Origin: Deltaproteobacteria bacterium
GTDB lineage: Bacteria > Desulfobacterota > UBA8473
Reading direction: 5' to 3'
DNA: 13,124 bases
Assembly: GCA_030623035.1 (NCBI GenBank)
Contig: JAUXFK010000053.1
Coordinates: 1-13,124 of the forward strand
Positions 1-6,254 of the stretch are shown in pieces. The notes under the pieces were generated by a model that made no database searches, was not told the DNA's origin, and saw only the letters and a program-made list of their open reading frames with translations. The translations under genes and the position numbers were made by a program. Within the stretch, counting starts at the first letter, position 1, and each line of letters opens with the position of its first letter.

Positions 1-553
1 GCGTACTTTTGTCTATCGTCTTGTTATTCCAAAGTGTTTTCCACTATCCCAATTTGGTGGTACATTTTTCCTCTTTGGAAAGGCCCTCCGTGAAAGGGTG
101 AGAGGGCTTTCCAAAAAGGAAAAATGTGTAAGTGGCTAACCGGCCATCGGTCGCTAATGCTTTAATCGTAGGCTTTTATAGCTATCAAGTACGCAAGAAC
201 CGGATGAGCCTTGATTTTATCAACCCAACATAGAACCCCTCGTCTTATAGACGACGGATGTTCAGTTTATCCTGAAAAATGAAAAATTCTCTTTAGAGCG
301 AACATGAGCAGATTTTCGGGGTACCCATCCTGACAAAGCGGACGATTTAGGGCAGTTTTGATCATTATCAACCAATACTACTCTAATGAGAGGCTGAGGT
401 CAAATAAGTTATGAATTACCGCTATTTTTATTTGAGGGGATTTTAAACAGGATAGAACCGTTGATTCTCTCCTTATCGAATTCGGTTTCGTTGGCGATTT
501 GCACATAGAAACGGTAGGTTTGCGTTTAAAGACCTGTACGAATATTACCAGGG
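1..553. other. Intergenic region without a convincing gene
   Basis: No open frame in this stretch has a credible ribosome binding site, start and family motif together. It holds the strong hairpin at 62-127, a smaller imperfect hairpin at about 233-263 (GAAC..CGTC-ttata-GACG..GTTC), and one copy of the dispersed GTTTATCCTGA motif at 265-280. It lies immediately downstream of the ferredoxin gene, exactly where further subunits of a reductase operon would be expected, but none is readable. It may be decayed coding or mobile DNA. Confidence 0.6.
62..127. repeat. Long near-perfect hairpin
   Basis: The arms ACATTTTTCCTCTTTGGAAA and TTCCAAAAAGGAAAAATGT, continued by GGCCCTCC against AGAGGGC, form a stem of about 27 bp with few mismatches around an 11-nt purine-rich loop. 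No run of T follows on either strand, so it is not a textbook intrinsic terminator. A small mobile palindrome or a terminator that depends on the A/T part of its own stem are both possible. Confidence 0.7.
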
Positions 554-829
554 TTACCACGTATGAGTGATTACATCATGTTTACATACACTGCGACAGT
601 TCACTTCATTTTTACTACAGCCCGGGTTAAAACCCAGACAGACATAACTCACTTTGCTCTTTACATCATCTTTCACTTTTACAACGATATCCCCATAATC
701 ATCCTCAGCAAGTTCGAGTACATTTTGAGGACATGCATCGATACAGTCTCCACAACCATCACACTTATCTGTATCTATCACAAGATAGTATTCTCCACTG
801 CCGTCTGCATAACCATAGTTGATTATCAT
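554..829 (-). CDS. Small 2[4Fe-4S] ferredoxin of the activase operon
   Basis: A 91-residue soluble electron carrier, probably supplying low-potential electrons to the two activases encoded upstream. Residues 23-33 hold a classic cluster motif (C23-x2-C26-x2-C29-x3-C33-P). A second set, C64, C71, C78 and C82, has spacing x6, x6, x3 instead of the usual CxxCxxCxxxC, so the second cluster site is atypical. The start at 829 is chosen over an upstream in-frame codon at 913 because AGGAGG lies 6 nt before this ATG and the extra 28 residues would run back through the end of the preceding gene. It begins 34 nt after the activase stop, so the genes are probably cotranscribed. Ferredoxins accompany benzoyl-CoA reductases and hydroxyacyl-CoA dehydratases; the exact partner is inference. 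Confidence 0.85.
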   Translation of the reverse strand: MIINYGYADGSGEYYLVIDTDKCDGCGDCIDACPQNVLELAEDDYGDIVVKVKDDVKSKVSYVCLGFNPGCSKNEVNCRSVCKHDVITHTW

Positions 830-863
830 TGCCGCCTCCTTTTGTGTAATCTCAAATTTGGGA

Positions 864-1643
864 TTAACCCTTATTGTATCTTTCTTTTGCGAAGAGAGCA
901 GCGCCCAAGGCACCGATAATCTGAGGTTCTTCTGATATAAGCGGTTTCAACCCCACCTTTTCACTCACCTTTTTTACTACACCTATATTTTTTGCAATAC
1001 CACCAGTTATAACAAAGTCCTTTTCTATACCTACCCTTTGTAGCAATGCATATACTCTGGTCGCTATAGCCGCATGAATGCCCGAAAGAATCTCACTCTT
1101 TGGAGTCCCGGTTCTCAATAGAGACACCATCTCTGACTTTGCAAAGACAGCGCATGCAGAGCTTACCATTGCGTCCCTTTCGGCCTGGAGGGACATCTCA
1201 CCAATATCTTCCAGGGGGACATCCAATACATCAGCCACGACTTCACAGAATCTTCCTGTACCAGCTGCGCATTTGTCATTCATCGCAAAATTGGTAACCT
1301 TCCCTGTATTATTGCATCTTATGGCTTTACAGTCTTGCCCTCCCATATCTAAAATGGTTCTTGCAGTGGGAAATAAGTAATTGGCCCCTTTTGCATGGCA
1401 TGAAATCTCAGTAATGTTTTCATTTGCAAAAGGAACGATAACCCTCCCATACCCCGTTGCTATTGTGTATTCGATATCTTTAAAAGAGATCCGTGCCTTT
1501 TTTAATGCTTCATCCAATGCTTTTTCACCCGTTTTTGCGCTATCTGCTCCTGTTCGAACTATACTGAAAGAAATTATCTCTCCATCTTCTAATATCACTG
1601 CTTCACCACTTAGAGACCCAATATCTATTCCAACAACTATCAT
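864..1643 (-). CDS. BadF/BadG/BcrA/BcrD-type activase, BcrD-like (GGQD form)
   Basis: A 259-residue ASKHA-fold ATPase of the family that drives electrons, at the cost of ATP, into benzoyl-CoA reductase or 2-hydroxyacyl-CoA dehydratase. Visible motifs in order: phosphate-1 loop GIDIGS (5-10), GYGR (64-67), DMGGQD (99-104), NDKCAAGTG (122-130), SSACAVFAKSE (161-171) and the adenosine-site ITGGIAKN (212-219). C125 and C164 are the family's ligands for the [4Fe-4S] cluster shared across the dimer interface. Length is normal. AAGGAG sits 8 nt before the ATG. It follows the second activase and precedes the ferredoxin on the same strand. Compared with that neighbour it keeps the GGQD sequence, which fits the BcrD/BadG/HgdC side of the family. 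Whether it serves a ring reductase or a dehydratase cannot be told without the catalytic subunits. Confidence 0.9.
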   Translation of the reverse strand: MIVVGIDIGSLSGEAVILEDGEIISFSIVRTGADSAKTGEKALDEALKKARISFKDIEYTIATGYGRVIVPFANENITEISCHAKGANYLFPTARTILDMGGQDCKAIRCNNTGKVTNFAMNDKCAAGTGRFCEVVADVLDVPLEDIGEMSLQAERDAMVSSACAVFAKSEMVSLLRTGTPKSEILSGIHAAIATRVYALLQRVGIEKDFVITGGIAKNIGVVKKVSEKVGLKPLISEEPQIIGALGAALFAKERYNKG

Positions 1644-1729
1644 ATTTATATCTCCTTAACTTACAACTATTCCACTTTCCGTTTTCTAAAACAGATTTTT
1701 TTACCCATTGGGTACTTACTTTTTTATTT

Positions 1730-1856
1730 AAAATTTTGCAATTGTTTAGCCATCTTAAGGAGCTAACGAGATTTTATGATTTGAATTGTCTTTTCCTCAC
1801 GAATGTTCGTCAAAGACCATCCAAATCATTATTTGGCTAAACAGTTACAAAATTTC
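1730..1856. mobile_element. IS66-type MITE, copy 1 (111 bp plus 8-bp target duplication)
   Basis: Terminal inverted repeats GCAATTGTTTAGCC (1738-1751) and GGCTAAACAGTTAC (1835-1848) bound a 111-bp element. It is flanked by the direct repeat AAAATTTT (1730-1737) / AAAATTTC (1849-1856). On the minus strand it shares its end and the internal CTCGTTAGCTCCTTAAGAT block with the copy at 5936-5994, but has 52 bp more between two CAAAT repeats. GTAA-starting ends with 8-bp duplications are the known signature of the IS66 family. There is no transposase inside, so it would move in trans. It overlaps the 3' end of the BcrA-like gene. Confidence 0.82.
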
Positions 1857-2613
1857 GAGCAATAAGGGCAGCTCCCAATGCACCAACGATTTGAGGATTT
1901 TCAGGTACCCATATTTTCACTCCCAGTTTTTCTTCCAATGCCCTTACCATGCCTATATTCTTTGCGACACCCCCGGTCATTACAACATCATTCTGTGTAC
2001 CCATCCGATTTGACATCCCGAAAATTCTATCCGCTATAGACTCTAGGATACCTGCCAAAATGTCATTTCGTGGCGTCCCTCTGTGGATATGAGAGACTAC
2101 CTCAGACTCGGCAAATACAGCACACATATTGCTGATCGAAGCCTTTTTTTCGTGTTTTAAAGAGAGTTCACCTACCTCTTCGATAGGTACCTCCATAGCC
2201 TTTGCCATAGTATCCAAAAATATGCCTGTTCCGGCTGCACACTTGTCATTACCCGTAAAGTCTTCCACATCTCCTCTTTCATTAAGCCGTATCACTTTGC
2301 TACTTTCAGCACCGATATCAATGACTTTCCTTGCGAAGGGGAATAACCAATGAGCCCCTTTCGCATGGCAAAACATCTCTGATTTCGTATTATCTGTAAA
2401 AGTAACCGACTTTTTACCATAACCTGTAGCAACAGTGTTTTCTAACTGATCGAAAGAAAGACTCGCCTTTTTTAAGGCTTCATCCATGGCTTTTTGGGCA
2501 ATTACGGCTCCTTCTTCACCTGTCGATAATATACTGGTAGACAATATCTTGTCATCTTTTAATATAACTACTTTGGTAGTAAGTGAACCAACATCAATGC
2601 CGGCTACGATCAT
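1837..2613 (-). CDS. BadF/BadG/BcrA/BcrD-type activase, BcrA-like (GAES form)
   Basis: A 258-residue ASKHA ATPase paralogous to the gene at 864-1643. Motifs: GIDVGS (5-10), GYGK (64-67), DIGAES (99-104) where the paralogue has DMGGQD, GNDKCAAGTG (121-130), MCAVFAESE (163-171) and MTGGVAKN (212-219). The cluster cysteines C125 and C164 are kept. Loss of the GGQD sequence in one member of a pair fits the alpha/delta (BcrA/BcrD) heterodimer of class I benzoyl-CoA reductases; that assignment is from memory of the family, not an alignment. GGAGG lies 6 nt before the ATG. The last codons (V-T-V-stop) are contributed by the end of the MITE at 1738-1848; without the insertion the frame would read A-R-N-F-K-stop, so only the extreme C-terminus changed and the enzyme should be intact. 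Confidence 0.88.
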   Translation of the reverse strand: MIVAGIDVGSLTTKVVILKDDKILSTSILSTGEEGAVIAQKAMDEALKKASLSFDQLENTVATGYGKKSVTFTDNTKSEMFCHAKGAHWLFPFARKVIDIGAESSKVIRLNERGDVEDFTGNDKCAAGTGIFLDTMAKAMEVPIEEVGELSLKHEKKASISNMCAVFAESEVVSHIHRGTPRNDILAGILESIADRIFGMSNRMGTQNDVVMTGGVAKNIGMVRALEEKLGVKIWVPENPQIVGALGAALIARNFVTV

Positions 2614-2822
2614 CGAAAACCTCCATCTTTAAAAAATTTACTGAGATCGTTAAAAATATCATCCAAAAAGAAATAAACTTCATACGACAGAGACAATTTC
2701 GGATATTAATGTTAAGCGTCTGTTTGAAAGACCTCTTTCCTCATAAGGGATTGGGCTTTTTTGACCGGTCTATGTTCGCTTCGCAAAATCCTAAGAACTC
2801 GGGCTATTGACCTTGAACAAAA
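2614..2822. promoter_or_regulatory. Activase operon upstream region with a candidate operator
   Basis: This 209-bp gap between the TetR-type regulator and the first activase has no gene. A perfect 8-bp palindrome GACCGGTC sits at 2763-2770 within TTGACCGGTCTA and could be a TetR-family operator. No convincing -35/-10 pair was found, so promoter placement is open. The regulator gene lies just upstream on the same strand and could be read through into the operon. Confidence 0.3.
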
Positions 2823-3473
2823 TCAATCATTTCTGGATGGACACTCGTTCACTTTGATAGCAGAAACAATAAGTTCAATGTTTTTTATGACTAAAGTCTC
2901 TACATCCGTGTTTCTGCTTTTCAAATAATCTATAGAGGTTTGTACCTGTATGATACCATGGAGATTACTCCAAAAAAGGCTCGTAATATCCCAGGCATCA
3001 ACCGGTTTGAATATACCCTCTTGAATCCCCGTTTTAATCACTTCACTAACGATTTTAAAGATCGTATCGGTTTTTTCGCCGATCTTCTCTATCAATTCAG
3101 GTGCTAACTTTAAATTTAAATGCTCATTAACAATGAAGTTTAGAACTCGGTAATGATCCGGATAATTCTTGCAGAATTTGTAATATGTTTTGGCAATGTT
3201 TACTAATATCTCACCTATCGTTACATCTTCGCCGATCACCTTTTTGACTTCACTTATAAGGATATCATAGCTTTCTACGATAAGAGAGACATATAATTCC
3301 TCTTTCCCTGAAAAATACAGATAGATTGTCCCGGTACTTAATTCAGATTCTTGAGCGATTTCCTCGATTGTCGCATTCATGTAACCTTTTTTTGAAAAGA
3401 CGTTTTTTGCCGCCTCAAGAATATCCTTTTTCCTCTTAAGCCTTTCTCTTTCTTTTCTCTCAGGAATGCCCAA
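2823..3473 (-). CDS. TetR/AcrR-family transcriptional regulator
   Basis: A 216-residue one-component repressor-type protein. Residues 12-60 form the TetR DNA-binding domain: ILEAAKNVFSKKGY, then the helix-turn-helix TIEEIAQESELSTGTIYLYF and the typical KEEL after it. The remaining 150 residues are helical ligand/dimer domain with no recognisable ligand motif. The start is TTG at 3473, supported by GAGG 6 nt upstream; the next in-frame ATG (residue 32) would remove half the DNA-binding domain. It lies 209 bp upstream of the activase/ferredoxin genes on the same strand, so it probably controls them in response to an acyl-CoA or aromatic intermediate; the ligand is inference. Downstream direction and spacing leave cotranscription possible. 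Confidence 0.88.
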   Translation of the reverse strand: MGIPERKERERLKRKKDILEAAKNVFSKKGYMNATIEEIAQESELSTGTIYLYFSGKEELYVSLIVESYDILISEVKKVIGEDVTIGEILVNIAKTYYKFCKNYPDHYRVLNFIVNEHLNLKLAPELIEKIGEKTDTIFKIVSEVIKTGIQEGIFKPVDAWDITSLFWSNLHGIIQVQTSIDYLKSRNTDVETLVIKNIELIVSAIKVNECPSRND

Positions 3474-3632
3474 ATTTAACCTCTTTTTTAAGTAAGGAAC
3501 ATTAATCTCCCAAATTCAGATTAAAAAAAAGTAAAAAGGAGAATACAAAAGCATATTCATAAAATAGATAAGAATAAGCCGACTGTGAAACGGATTTAAA
3601 AAAACAGAGGAAATATATGAAATATAATAATA

Positions 3633-3665
3633 AGGGGTTAGCCAAATATAATTTTACTAACCCCT
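3633..3665 (-). terminator. Terminator of tRNA-Ala
   Basis: The inverted repeat AGGGGTTAG / CTAACCCCT lies 11 nt beyond the 3' end of tRNA-Ala. On the minus strand it is followed by a T-rich run (TTATTATTATATTTC). The stem is 9 bp with a loop of about 15 nt. Confidence 0.75.
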
Positions 3666-3675
3666 CAACTCTTCT

Positions 3676-3751
<76 letters not shown>

Positions 3752-3806
3752 AATCTTATGCAATTGTATATTCGCCTTGTGAAGGAAAATGATCTAAATA
3801 TCAAAA

Positions 3807-3835
3807 AGAATAATCATAAATCAATTTGATGTCAA
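3807..3835 (-). promoter_or_regulatory. Sigma-70 promoter for tRNA-Ala
   Basis: On the minus strand TTGACA (3830-3835) and TATTCT (3807-3812) are separated by 17 bp. This places transcription start about 45-50 nt upstream of the mature tRNA, implying a processed leader. Confidence 0.65.
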
Positions 3836-3843
3836 GGTTTTTA

Positions 3844-3873
3844 TTGACAGTTGGGCTTGGTTTTACGTATAAT
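3844..3873 (+). promoter_or_regulatory. Sigma-70 promoter for tRNA-Leu
   Basis: TTGACA (3844-3849) and TATAAT (3868-3873), both perfect consensus, with an 18-bp spacer. The mature tRNA begins 22 nt after the -10 box. The -35 box lies only 8 bp from the opposing tRNA-Ala -35 box. Confidence 0.85.
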
Positions 3874-3895
3874 CCACGAAGTCTTTTATCTGAAT

Positions 3896-3983
3896 GCCGG
3901 AGTGGTGAAACTGGTAGACGCAGGGGACTCAAAATCCCCCGGGCCTTGCGCCCATGTCGGTTCGAGTCCGACCTCCGGCACCA
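3896..3983 (+). tRNA. tRNA-Leu (anticodon CAA)
   Basis: An 88-nt class II tRNA: acceptor GCCGGAG pairs with CTCCGGC, followed by A and encoded CCA. The anticodon arm GGGGA-CTCAAAA-TCCCC shows CAA at 34-36, the long variable arm CCGGGCCTTGCGCCCAT typical of leucine tRNAs is present, and the T-arm is GGTTCGAGTCC. It reads UUG leucine codons. Confidence 0.97.
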
Positions 3984-4023
3984 AAAAAAGGAGTTAACCA
4001 ATACAATGGTTAACTCCTTTTTT
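3984..4023. terminator. Bidirectional intrinsic terminator
   Basis: A perfect 12-bp stem AGGAGTTAACCA / TGGTTAACTCCT with a 6-nt loop is flanked by a run of A on the left and T on the right. It ends tRNA-Leu transcription on the plus strand. Read from the other side it ends with a T run, so it can also stop transcripts from the cyclic-nucleotide-binding array converging from 4101. Confidence 0.9.
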
Positions 4024-4100
4024 GATCTCACAGAAACCTTATTTACAATCCGAATCAATGTCAGAAAATTGAATAAAGAGCTTCTCTATGAGAGATCTCC

Positions 4101-4793
4101 CTATTTAGTATCCCCAAAGCCTTTGAGGTATTGTTTTATAAATTCATTATCCTTTTTCGTCATTTCAACAAACTTCACTCCCATTCCAGGGGGATGGCTT
4201 TTCTTCTGCTTCCCCTTCTTCCTTGTCCAGGTTACTTCACACTTAATGTCCAAGGAATTCGAAATGCCGGGCAATTGCAGTTTGAGTAAAAACTGCTCAC
4301 CCTCTTTGAGTGGATTTTCGGTCTTAATAAAGAGGCCTCCGCTACTCAGGTTTCCTGTATAAGAATTGATAAATGACTTTTTTTCTTTATAGCTTACGGT
4401 TAAAGTATCAATAACTCGAGTCTCTTCTCGAGATGAAAAACCAGACGCCCGATCGATCATCTTCCTGAACCTCTCCACCACTGAGCTGAGGATTACCCTG
4501 AAATCTGAGTGAATTTTATTAAATTCCTGATCTAGAAACTCTCGATCAATGATGCCAACCATCGTCTCACCGACAGCTCTTGTTGTGGCAGTGCGCCTTA
4601 TACTTCCCAGGAAGGCCAATTCACCGAATAAATCTCCTGGCTTAAGCATTTCTATGACATATTTTCTTTCTTCAATTGTCTTGGAAACTTCCACATTACC
4701 TGACAGAACAACATAAACCCAATCTCCAGAACTCCCCTCTTTAATTATAATCTGACCGTCCTTGTAGGTCTCTTCATATGCTATATTATACAT
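4101..4793 (-). CDS. Cyclic-nucleotide-binding plus PilZ domain protein
   Basis: A 230-residue cytoplasmic protein. Residues 5-115 are a CRP-like cyclic-nucleotide-binding domain with the phosphate-binding cassette FGELAFLGSIRRTAT (56-70), keeping the E and R-T-A contacts. Residues 121-225 are a PilZ domain with both c-di-GMP motifs, R122-x3-R126 and N148-x-S150-x2-G153, and the PPGMGVKF ending (201-208) common in deltaproteobacterial PilZ proteins. There is no helix-turn-helix, so it is not a CRP-type activator; it likely integrates cAMP/cGMP and c-di-GMP by protein contact. The start is ATG at 4793; the GTG at 4808 in the same frame is part of the ribosome binding site GTGAGGGG, and the third paralogue begins at the equivalent ATG. 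It is the last and longest member of a three-gene tandem array. Confidence 0.88.
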   Translation of the reverse strand: MYNIAYEETYKDGQIIIKEGSSGDWVYVVLSGNVEVSKTIEERKYVIEMLKPGDLFGELAFLGSIRRTATTRAVGETMVGIIDREFLDQEFNKIHSDFRVILSSVVERFRKMIDRASGFSSREETRVIDTLTVSYKEKKSFINSYTGNLSSGGLFIKTENPLKEGEQFLLKLQLPGISNSLDIKCEVTWTRKKGKQKKSHPPGMGVKFVEMTKKDNEFIKQYLKGFGDTK

Positions 4794-4796
4794 AGA

Positions 4797-4919
4797 AAGG
4801 CCCCTCACTTTAAATCTAAATTAATAAAAAATACCGACGTTTTATGTGTGGTTACACTATTTTATTCTTTTTAAACTCGTCGATAATACCACGATAAATC
4901 GAGACTATTTTTCATGATT
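4797..4919. repeat. Tandem-array spacer repeat, copy 1
   Basis: This segment is about 97% identical to 5281-5403 (offset 484 bp), with only a few base changes. It covers the intergenic DNA before the PilZ-bearing gene plus the end of the preceding paralogue. It contains the perfect palindrome GTGTGGTTACAC (4846-4857), 53 nt before the downstream ATG, a candidate binding site kept in both copies. Confidence 0.85.
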
Positions 4920-5277
4920 TGGAACCAGAAGTTCGTTCGATTAATCTTTTAAACCTATCCACAACAGCAACGAGAATAGACCTGAAATCTGAGTGAATTT
5001 TGTTAAATTCCTGATCTAGAAACTCTCGGTCAATGATGCCAACCATTGTCTCACCGACAGCCCTTGCTGTGGCAGTACGCCTTATACTCCCCAAGAAAGC
5101 GAGTTCGCCAAATATCTCTCCTGACTTTAGTTTTTCTACGACGAGTTTCTTTTCTCTAACTGCCCTGGAGATTTCCACATTACCTGACAGAACAACATAA
5201 ACCCAATCTCCGGAACTCCCCTCTTTAAATATAACCTGACCGTCCTTATAAGTCTCTTCATATGCTATATTATACAT
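4912..5277 (-). CDS. Stand-alone cyclic-nucleotide-binding domain protein, array copy 2
   Basis: A 121-residue protein that is essentially one CRP-like nucleotide-binding domain. The cassette FGELAFLGSIRRTATARAV (56-74) and the following block through FNKIHSDFR are almost identical to its two neighbours, while residues 38-52 and the C-terminus differ. It ends (RTSGSKS) where the neighbouring paralogue passes into its PilZ domain, so it is either a truncated duplicate or a purpose-built single-domain sensor. The GTG at 5292 is judged to be part of the ribosome binding site (GTGAGAGG) and the ATG at 5277 the start, by analogy with the third copy. Its stop overlaps the spacer repeat shared with copy 3. 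Confidence 0.8.
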   Translation of the reverse strand: MYNIAYEETYKDGQVIFKEGSSGDWVYVVLSGNVEISRAVREKKLVVEKLKSGEIFGELAFLGSIRRTATARAVGETMVGIIDREFLDQEFNKIHSDFRSILVAVVDRFKRLIERTSGSKS

Positions 5278-5280
5278 AAA

Positions 5281-5403
5281 AAGGCCTCTCACTTTAAATC
5301 TAAATTAATAAAAAATACCGACGTTTTATGTGTGGTTACACTATTTTATTCTTTTTAAACTCATCGATAATACCGCGATAAATCGAGACTATTTTTCATG
5401 ATT
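5281..5403. repeat. Tandem-array spacer repeat, copy 2
   Basis: Near-identical to 4797-4919. It holds the same palindrome GTGTGGTTACAC at 5330-5341, again 53 nt before the ATG of the downstream gene. The spacer is better conserved than parts of the coding regions it separates, which points to recent duplication or gene conversion. Confidence 0.85.
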
Positions 5404-5763
5404 CAAAACCGCCTGCTCTCTATCGATCATCTTTCTCAGCCTCCGCACCACTGCTGTTAAAATAGTCTTTAAATCCGGGTTGATTTTATTAAATTCCTGA
5501 TCTAGAAACTCTCGGTCAATGATGCCAACCATTGTCTCACCGACAGCCCTTGCTGTGGCAGTACGCCTTATACTCCCCAAGAAAGCCAGTTCGCCAAATA
5601 TCTCCCCTGGTTTTATCACTTCTAATACATTTTTCTTCCCATTAATTGTCCTGGAGATTTCTACCTTACCCGACATAACAACATAAATCCAATCTCCATA
5701 ACTCCCCTCTTTTATGATAACCCAGCCGTCTTTATAGGTCTTTTCATATGATATATTATACAT
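5389..5763 (-). CDS. Stand-alone cyclic-nucleotide-binding domain protein, array copy 3
   Basis: A 124-residue single cyclic-nucleotide-binding domain, first gene of the array. It keeps the phosphate-binding cassette (GEIFGELAFLGSIRRTAT) and the GIIDREFLDQEFNKI helix region found in its neighbours. It ends REQAVLNHEK, reading the same spacer DNA as copy 2 in another frame because of a small length difference. The ATG at 5763 is preceded by GAGGGG. Its upstream DNA is unlike the other two spacers: no GTGTGGTTACAC palindrome, and instead the 88-bp dispersed repeat begins 58 bp upstream. It could therefore be regulated differently from the two downstream genes. A role as a nucleotide sink or a partner of the PilZ protein is conjecture. 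Confidence 0.8.
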   Translation of the reverse strand: MYNISYEKTYKDGWVIIKEGSYGDWIYVVMSGKVEISRTINGKKNVLEVIKPGEIFGELAFLGSIRRTATARAVGETMVGIIDREFLDQEFNKINPDLKTILTAVVRRLRKMIDREQAVLNHEK

Positions 5764-5820
5764 AAAAAAGGCCCCTCTTTTCTTATCTGTATCATGACTT
5801 GTATTATTGATGTTTTTCTA

Positions 5821-5908
5821 TTACTTCGTTTATCCTGAAAAATTCCCTTTCCCGCTAGCTGCTACAGTCTTTTTGACCCATCTATTACTCATTCCAGGCA
5901 TTTTCTTA
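5821..5908. repeat. 88-bp dispersed repeat, copy A
   Basis: It aligns over its whole length with 10674-10760 at roughly 80-85% identity by eye, sharing the core GCTACAGTCTTTTTGACCCA and the end CCAGGCATTTTCT. It lies in the same orientation relative to the downstream minus-strand gene as copy B and includes the 16-mer GTTTATCCTGAAAAAT, also found at 265-280. Confidence 0.8.
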
Positions 5909-5927
5909 AAACACGCCCAAAGGATCT

Positions 5928-6002
5928 CAAACATCGTAACTGTTTAGCCAAATCATAAAACCTCGTTAGCTCCTTAAGATGGCTAAACAATTACCAAACA
6001 TC
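5928..6002. mobile_element. IS66-type MITE, copy 2 (59 bp plus 8-bp target duplication)
   Basis: Terminal inverted repeats GTAACTGTTTAGCC (5936-5949) and GGCTAAACAATTAC (5981-5994) differ at one base. The element is flanked by a perfect 8-bp direct repeat CAAACATC (5928-5935 and 5995-6002). It has the same internal block as copy 1 but lacks 52 bp that lie there between CAAAT repeats, so it looks like an internal-deletion derivative. At 59 bp it is little more than two transposon ends. Confidence 0.85.
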
Positions 6003-6020
6003 AGAAAATGCTTAATTTCC

Positions 6021-6254
6021 ACTGAGTTTATCCTGAGAAACGAAGGAGCTAAATGGGCACTCCAAAAATTCTGTCCATTTTCCATGCAAAGGGAATTTTT
6101 CATTTTTTATGGAGGACTACTTAATATATATACTTTATTTGCATCAAAAGATACAAATTAATCTAATACAATCCAATATTACCTAATATAATTTACCCCT
6201 TTTTTGAAGTTTTGTCAATAAATCTTGGCCCTTCGTTTCTGAGGATAATTTCAG
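6021..6254. repeat. Inverted pair of REP-like motifs
   Basis: CTGAGTTTATCCTGAGAAAC followed by GAAGGAGC (6022-6049) recurs inverted at 6229-6254 with about five mismatches. The 234-bp unit they bound has no gene. The motif belongs to the same GTTTATCC(T/C)GA family seen elsewhere in the window. It may be a bimodule of REP-type palindromes rather than a transposon, since no target duplication was noticed. Confidence 0.6.

Noticed and set aside
170..215. Possible group II intron domain V-like string (GCAAGAACCGGATGAGCC)
   Set aside because: The expected complementary strand of the domain V hairpin and any reverse transcriptase are missing.
378..560. Minus-strand 60-codon open frame after the ferredoxin
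   Set aside because: No ribosome binding site, no motif, and composition unlike the neighbouring proteins.
471..566. A plus-strand reading frame ending FKDLYEYYQGYHV
   Set aside because: It looks protein-like at its end but is only about 33 codons long, lacks a start and ribosome binding site, and overlaps the ferredoxin stop. It may be a relic, but no family is recognised.
3826..4362. 178-codon plus-strand open frame
   Set aside because: It runs through tRNA-Leu and its terminator and lies antisense to the PilZ-domain gene.
4794..4808. GTG start giving MRGLS before MYNIAYEE (also at 5278-5292)
   Set aside because: The GTGAGGGG is better read as the ribosome binding site, and the third paralogue starts at the equivalent ATG.
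5979..6161. 60-codon plus-strand open frame
   Set aside because: It begins in a MITE end and crosses a REP-like repeat, with no ribosome binding site.
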